A stretch of DNA of 23,621 nt from a virus. The number at the start of each line of letters is the position of its first letter. Position 1 is the first letter of the stretch. A program made the translations under genes and the position numbers. The stretch covers positions 1-23,621 of the IMG/VR virus record IMGVR_UViG_3300037493_004315, one strand, 5' to 3'. Below the pieces are notes generated by a model. That model ran no database searches. It worked only from the letters and a program-made list of their open reading frames with translations, and was not told where the DNA came from. This document shows, one piece after another, positions 21,521 through 23,621 of the stretch.

Positions 21521-21741
21521 GGTTTTTTAGACAATCTTCTCAAGTATAAATAAACTCCAAAAAATAATGCCGCAACGCAATACAAAATAGCATTGGCTTT
21601 CCATAAACTTCCTGTCCAAGATATTAGCCCATACTGAATAACGTCGAATCCAAATGGATTCAGGAATAGCGCAATCATTAAAGCTAGTTGTGATAGATTT
21701 TCCTGAAATGTTTTTCTCCAAGTTTTTATTTTTATTATCAT
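21517..21741 (-). CDS. Small two-helix membrane protein (possible frameshift at the start)
   Basis: The frame from ATG 21741 gives 74 residues with a basic N-terminus (TWRKTFQENLSQ), a hydrophobic segment about residues 19-40 (LALMIALFLNPFGFDVIQYG), a short loop and a second about 48-67 (ANAILYCVAALFFGVYLYL), ending RRLSKKP. It is therefore likely an inner-membrane protein with both ends in the cytoplasm. A competing ATG at 21748, which sits right behind a promoter-like octamer, opens another frame (MDNDNKNKNLEKN...) that does not give the membrane helices. A single +1 shift (or a base-calling error) near the CTTGG after the A-rich start would join the good start to the good body. It shares its stop area with the opposing paralogue B. 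Confidence 0.6.
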   Translation of the reverse strand: MIIKIKTWRKTFQENLSQLALMIALFLNPFGFDVIQYGLISWTGSLWKANAILYCVAALFFGVYLYLRRLSKKP

Positions 21742-21751
21742 TATCCATGAA

Positions 21752-21759
21752 TATAAATT
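21752..21759 (-). promoter_or_regulatory. AATTTATA variant octamer before the small membrane gene
   Basis: The minus strand reads AATTTATA, then TTC and the ATG at 21748. It is one base off the recurring TATTTATA and shares the 3-nt spacing seen before four other genes. Confidence 0.35.
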
Positions 21760-21780
21760 AAAAATTTATGCCTATTGTGC

Positions 21781-21811
21781 TTTGTATTTTAATATAAATA
21801 TATTATATTTG
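21781..21811 (+). promoter_or_regulatory. Bacteroidota-type promoter upstream of pspC
   Basis: TTTG at 21781-21784 is followed after exactly 19 nt by TATATTTG at 21804-21811. It would drive the 22-codon ORF, the PspC gene and the small overlapping ORF up to the terminator at 22207. Confidence 0.7.
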
Positions 21812-21815
21812 TGTA

Positions 21816-21884
21816 ATGAAAACAATAATAATACTAATTATAATATATGCGATAACACTTACGTATATGCTTACCAAAATTTAA
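21816..21884 (+). CDS. Possible 22-residue hydrophobic peptide
   Basis: The ORF MKTIIILIIIYAITLTYMLT plus two residues is almost wholly hydrophobic, enough for one membrane helix. Its ATG lies 4 nt after the -7 box, so it would be translated from a leaderless mRNA, as proposed for bS21 and the M20 peptidase. It ends 7 nt before the pspC start. At this length it could be chance. Confidence 0.3.
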   Translation: MKTIIILIIIYAITLTYMLTKI

Positions 21885-21891
21885 TTAAACT

Positions 21892-22107
21892 ATGAAAAAA
21901 TTATTTAGAGCAAAACCAAGTAAAATTGCCGGAATATGTAAAGGACTTTCCCGTTATTTTAATATTGACGAATCAGTTATCAGAACAGTATTTGTTGTTC
22001 TAATTTTTTTACCATTTCCAATAATAACAATATATTTATTGATGTGGTTGATAATACCAAAAGAAAATAATGAAAACAATAAAAATATTCCTACAAACTT
22101 TTATTAA
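21892..22107 (+). CDS. PspC-domain membrane protein
   Basis: This 71-residue protein matches the PspC domain: RAKPSKIAGICKGLSRYFNI, then DESVIRTVFVV, and a single transmembrane stretch (about 34-56, LIFLPFPIITIYLLMWLIIP), ending PKENNENN. In bacteria PspC is a membrane partner in the phage-shock stress response, sensing or stabilising the inner membrane. A phage copy could protect the membrane during infection or interfere with host signalling; this is inference. It is short, being only the core domain. It belongs to a small transcription unit with the host-type promoter upstream, and a +1-frame ORF overlaps its end. Confidence 0.85.
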   Translation: MKKLFRAKPSKIAGICKGLSRYFNIDESVIRTVFVVLIFLPFPIITIYLLMWLIIPKENNENNKNIPTNFY

Positions 22108-22216
22108 TTTTTTTAAACGTTTTCATAACCAAAAAAAAGATAATATTGAAATTAAAATAGAAAAAAACGATAAACCAAAAATAAAAAAATTAATTTACAC
22201 TAAGAGAACCGACTAA
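22070..22216 (+). CDS. Small basic ORF overlapping the end of pspC
   Basis: The 48-codon ORF starts at ATG 22070 inside the pspC 3' end in the +1 frame. It reads MKTIKIFLQTFINFFKRF followed by a Lys-rich tail ending KKLIYTKRTD. An N-terminal amphipathic or hydrophobic helix with a strongly basic C-terminus is visible. The stop codon lies inside the terminator stem, which fits a real last gene of the unit. Coding status is uncertain. Confidence 0.45.
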   Translation: MKTIKIFLQTFINFFKRFHNQKKDNIEIKIEKNDKPKIKKLIYTKRTD

Positions 22217-22232
22217 TAGTCGGTTTTTTTTG
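22207..22232 (+). terminator. Rho-independent terminator of the pspC unit
   Basis: AACCGAC (22207-22213) pairs with GTCGGTT (22219-22225) around a TAATA loop, followed by seven or more T. The stop codon of the 48-codon ORF overlaps the stem/loop. Confidence 0.9.
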
Positions 22233-22241
22233 TAAATAACA

Positions 22242-22249
22242 TATTTATA
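22242..22249 (+). promoter_or_regulatory. TATTTATA octamer before the M15-like gene
   Basis: The plus strand reads TATTTATA 3 nt before the ATG at 22253 and 10 nt after the preceding terminator. Confidence 0.5.
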
Positions 22250-22252
22250 TGT

Positions 22253-23621
22253 ATGAGTAGTCAAAAAAAATTAACTGAAGACATATTATTTTCTTACGAT
22301 ATAATTTTAGAAAATAAAAATTTAATTCGGGAAGCGTTAAATATCGTTCCTCTTGCTAAGACTAATTATTCTCATGTTAAGTATGATTATGATAATACTA
22401 AAAATGACTCAGTTAATAAACCTTTATTAGATGATATGCAAGCTGCCGGACAATCTGTTGGTGTTGTTCTAACAATTACAACGGCTAAATCAGGTCATGG
22501 AGCAAAAACCAAATCAGGTAATGTAAGTCGACATACAAAACAGACTGCGGTTGATATTTCTAAATTAAATGGTGTTGGTTCTAACGGAGCAACAAATGGT
22601 ACTAATGGTAACTCAGAATTTAGAACTCTTGGTACTAAAGTTAAAAACGCATTGGTTTCAATGGGGTATAAATTTAATCAAGAACGTGGTAATGATAAAG
22701 CTGTTTTGTGGCAAACAAACATGGGTGGTAATCACTTTAACCATTTACATATTTCAAATCAAAGCGAGTCAGGTTCAGGAGCTCCTATAGCTTCAACAGA
22801 CGTTGAAAAACCCACATCAGCGGGAGATACCACATCAACGGGAGATACCGCATCATCAACCACGTCCGCGTCAACGGAAACTAACACGACCGCAACAACG
22901 GAAGTGCCAGACTTAGGAGGTGCAGACTCAGGAGGAGCAGAAACTTTTGCCAAAAATATTGGAGGTAAAATTTTAAAATCAATAATGGGAATTACGGAAT
23001 CTTTTAATCTATCATCATTTGGTAATAACAGTCAATCTTTAGGTGGTAAAATATTTATACCAAAAAATGATAATGTAAAAATTAAAAGCCCAGTTTCTGG
23101 AACCGCTGTTGACATTATTTCTAATAGTTCATGTGTTAATCAAATTGTTATTGAATTTAACCATGAAGGCCAACCTCATTATTTAGAATATTGTGGAATT
23201 AAAAGACCATCAGTTCAAGTCGGAGAAAAAATATTTATTGACAAAGTATTAGGTCATACAGATTCTAATGTAACCGTAAAATTATATTCTGAAGAAAAAA
23301 AAGTTAAGAATATTGATGTTAATCCATCTGACAATATTGCTCCAGTTGGTAATATTTTTAGAAAAAAGGATGACGACGATAAAAAAAATAATCGTGATGA
23401 TAAAAATGATAAGGATAATAAAATTAATCGTTACAAGATAAAAAACGATTATGACGATAAAAACAATGATAATGATTACGATAAAAACAATGATAATGAT
23501 TACGATTTGAATAATAAAAATGAATATTCAAAACTATTCCTTAAAGGTTATCGTAATTTAAAAAAATCTTTTTACCCCAAACAAAAAAAGGTTGATGAGG
23601 AGATTGAGCGAATTAAATCGC
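22253..23621 (+). CDS. M15-type peptidoglycan peptidase-like protein (partial, 3' end outside window)
   Basis: The frame is open from ATG 22253 to the window end (456 codons). About residues 60-170 carry a zinc-peptidase pattern of the M15 (D-Ala-D-Ala carboxypeptidase/VanY) type: SRHTKQTAVDIS (His94, Asp101) and HFNHLHIS (His164/His166). A Thr/Ser/Gly-rich linker (about 172-235) follows. Around residues 275-345 a beta-rich region (KIKSPVSGTAVDII ... EKIFIDKVLGHT) resembles an M23/LytM or lipoyl-like fold without its usual zinc-binding His residues. The visible end is a low-complexity Asp/Asn/Lys region, then a basic stretch. Such proteins cut peptidoglycan peptides, either as endolysins or as part of the virion for entry. 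The linker and odd tail favour a virion-associated role, but this is uncertain. The N-terminus has no signal peptide. Confidence 0.75.
   Translation, partial: MSSQKKLTEDILFSYDIILENKNLIREALNIVPLAKTNYSHVKYDYDNTKNDSVNKPLLDDMQAAGQSVGVVLTITTAKSGHGAKTKSGNVSRHTKQTAVDISKLNGVGSNGATNGTNGNSEFRTLGTKVKNALVSMGYKFNQERGNDKAVLWQTNMGGNHFNHLHISNQSESGSGAPIASTDVEKPTSAGDTTSTGDTASSTTSASTETNTTATTEVPDLGGADSGGAETFAKNIGGKILKSIMGITESFNLSSFGNNSQSLGGKIFIPKNDNVKIKSPVSGTAVDIISNSSCVNQIVIEFNHEGQPHYLEYCGIKRPSVQVGEKIFIDKVLGHTDSNVTVKLYSEEKKVKNIDVNPSDNIAPVGNIFRKKDDDDKKNNRDDKNDKDNKINRYKIKNDYDDKNNDNDYDKNNDNDYDLNNKNEYSKLFLKGYRNLKKSFYPKQKKVDEEIERIKS
23456..23503 (+). repeat. 24-nt tandem repeat (2 copies) encoding an Asp/Asn/Tyr/Lys tract
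   Basis: Two adjacent identical 24-nt units beginning gataaaaacaatgataatg start at 23456 and 23480. They lie in a longer Asp/Asn/Lys-rich stretch of the M15-like protein. Confidence 0.8.

Noticed and set aside
22569-22953. Additional open frames on both strands inside the M15-like gene
   Set aside because: They are out of frame with, or antisense to, the continuous frame from 22253 that carries the zinc-peptidase motifs.
1-23621. Mobile elements, integrase, tRNA genes, diversity-generating retroelement
   Set aside because: No transposase, integrase or reverse-transcriptase motifs and no tRNA cloverleaf other than the tmRNA tRNA-like domain were seen. The Thr/Pro-repeat protein is not associated with a reverse transcriptase in this window.

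Overview
The window looks like part of the genome of a large T4-like tailed phage (myovirus-type head module) infecting a member of the Bacteroidota, probably a flavobacterium. The evidence is a T4-type order of head and packaging genes (terminase, portal, prohead protease, acidic scaffold-like protein), AT-rich DNA, no visible Shine-Dalgarno sequences, a DUF4494-like gene, and several promoters of the Bacteroidota sigma type. Three of those promoters show an exact TTTG-N19-TAnnTTTG arrangement (before the clp gene, before the tmRNA, and upstream of pspC). Assignment is by motif recognition only; no database search was possible.

Left part (1-11815, almost all on the minus strand, read right to left): a Thr/Pro-repeat virion-like protein, an operon of acidic or low-complexity conserved phage proteins, the large terminase, the portal, two unknown proteins, the prohead protease, a DUF4494-like protein, a rho-independent terminator, and the start of an acidic scaffold-like protein that runs off the left edge. 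One gene on the opposite strand interrupts this block: a phage-encoded ribosomal protein bS21 at 2106-2294, with a Bacteroidota promoter that appears to give a leaderless mRNA.

Middle and right part (11892-19896): a pol-beta-type nucleotidyltransferase, a KTSC-domain protein, a small unknown protein, then a proteostasis cluster. The cluster has a small protein with two UVR motifs (like the ClpC activator McsA), divergent from a ClpC-type AAA+ unfoldase that has lost its N-domain but keeps the ClpP-docking IGF loop. It continues with a zinc-ribbon/HExxH metalloprotein, an M20-type peptidase, two paralogous proteins with a CxYGxxTxWCTT motif, and between those paralogues a complete tmRNA gene with encoded CCA and its own promoter and terminator. 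Together with bS21, this suggests that the phage modifies translation initiation, ribosome rescue and ATP-dependent proteolysis in its host. That combined role is an inference from gene content.

Right end (21517-23621): a small two-helix membrane protein with a possible frameshift, a PspC-domain membrane protein with a small overlapping ORF, a terminator, and the 5' part of a peptidoglycan-peptidase-like protein (M15-type zinc motif plus a degenerate M23-like region) that continues past the window.

Two promoter classes can be proposed. One is the host-type TAnnTTTG class (bS21, clp, tmRNA, M20 peptidase, and a short ORF before pspC). The other is a recurring coding-strand octamer TATTTAT[A/T/C] just upstream of about a dozen transcription units on both strands, often only 3-4 nt before the start codon, which may be a phage-specific (late) promoter.
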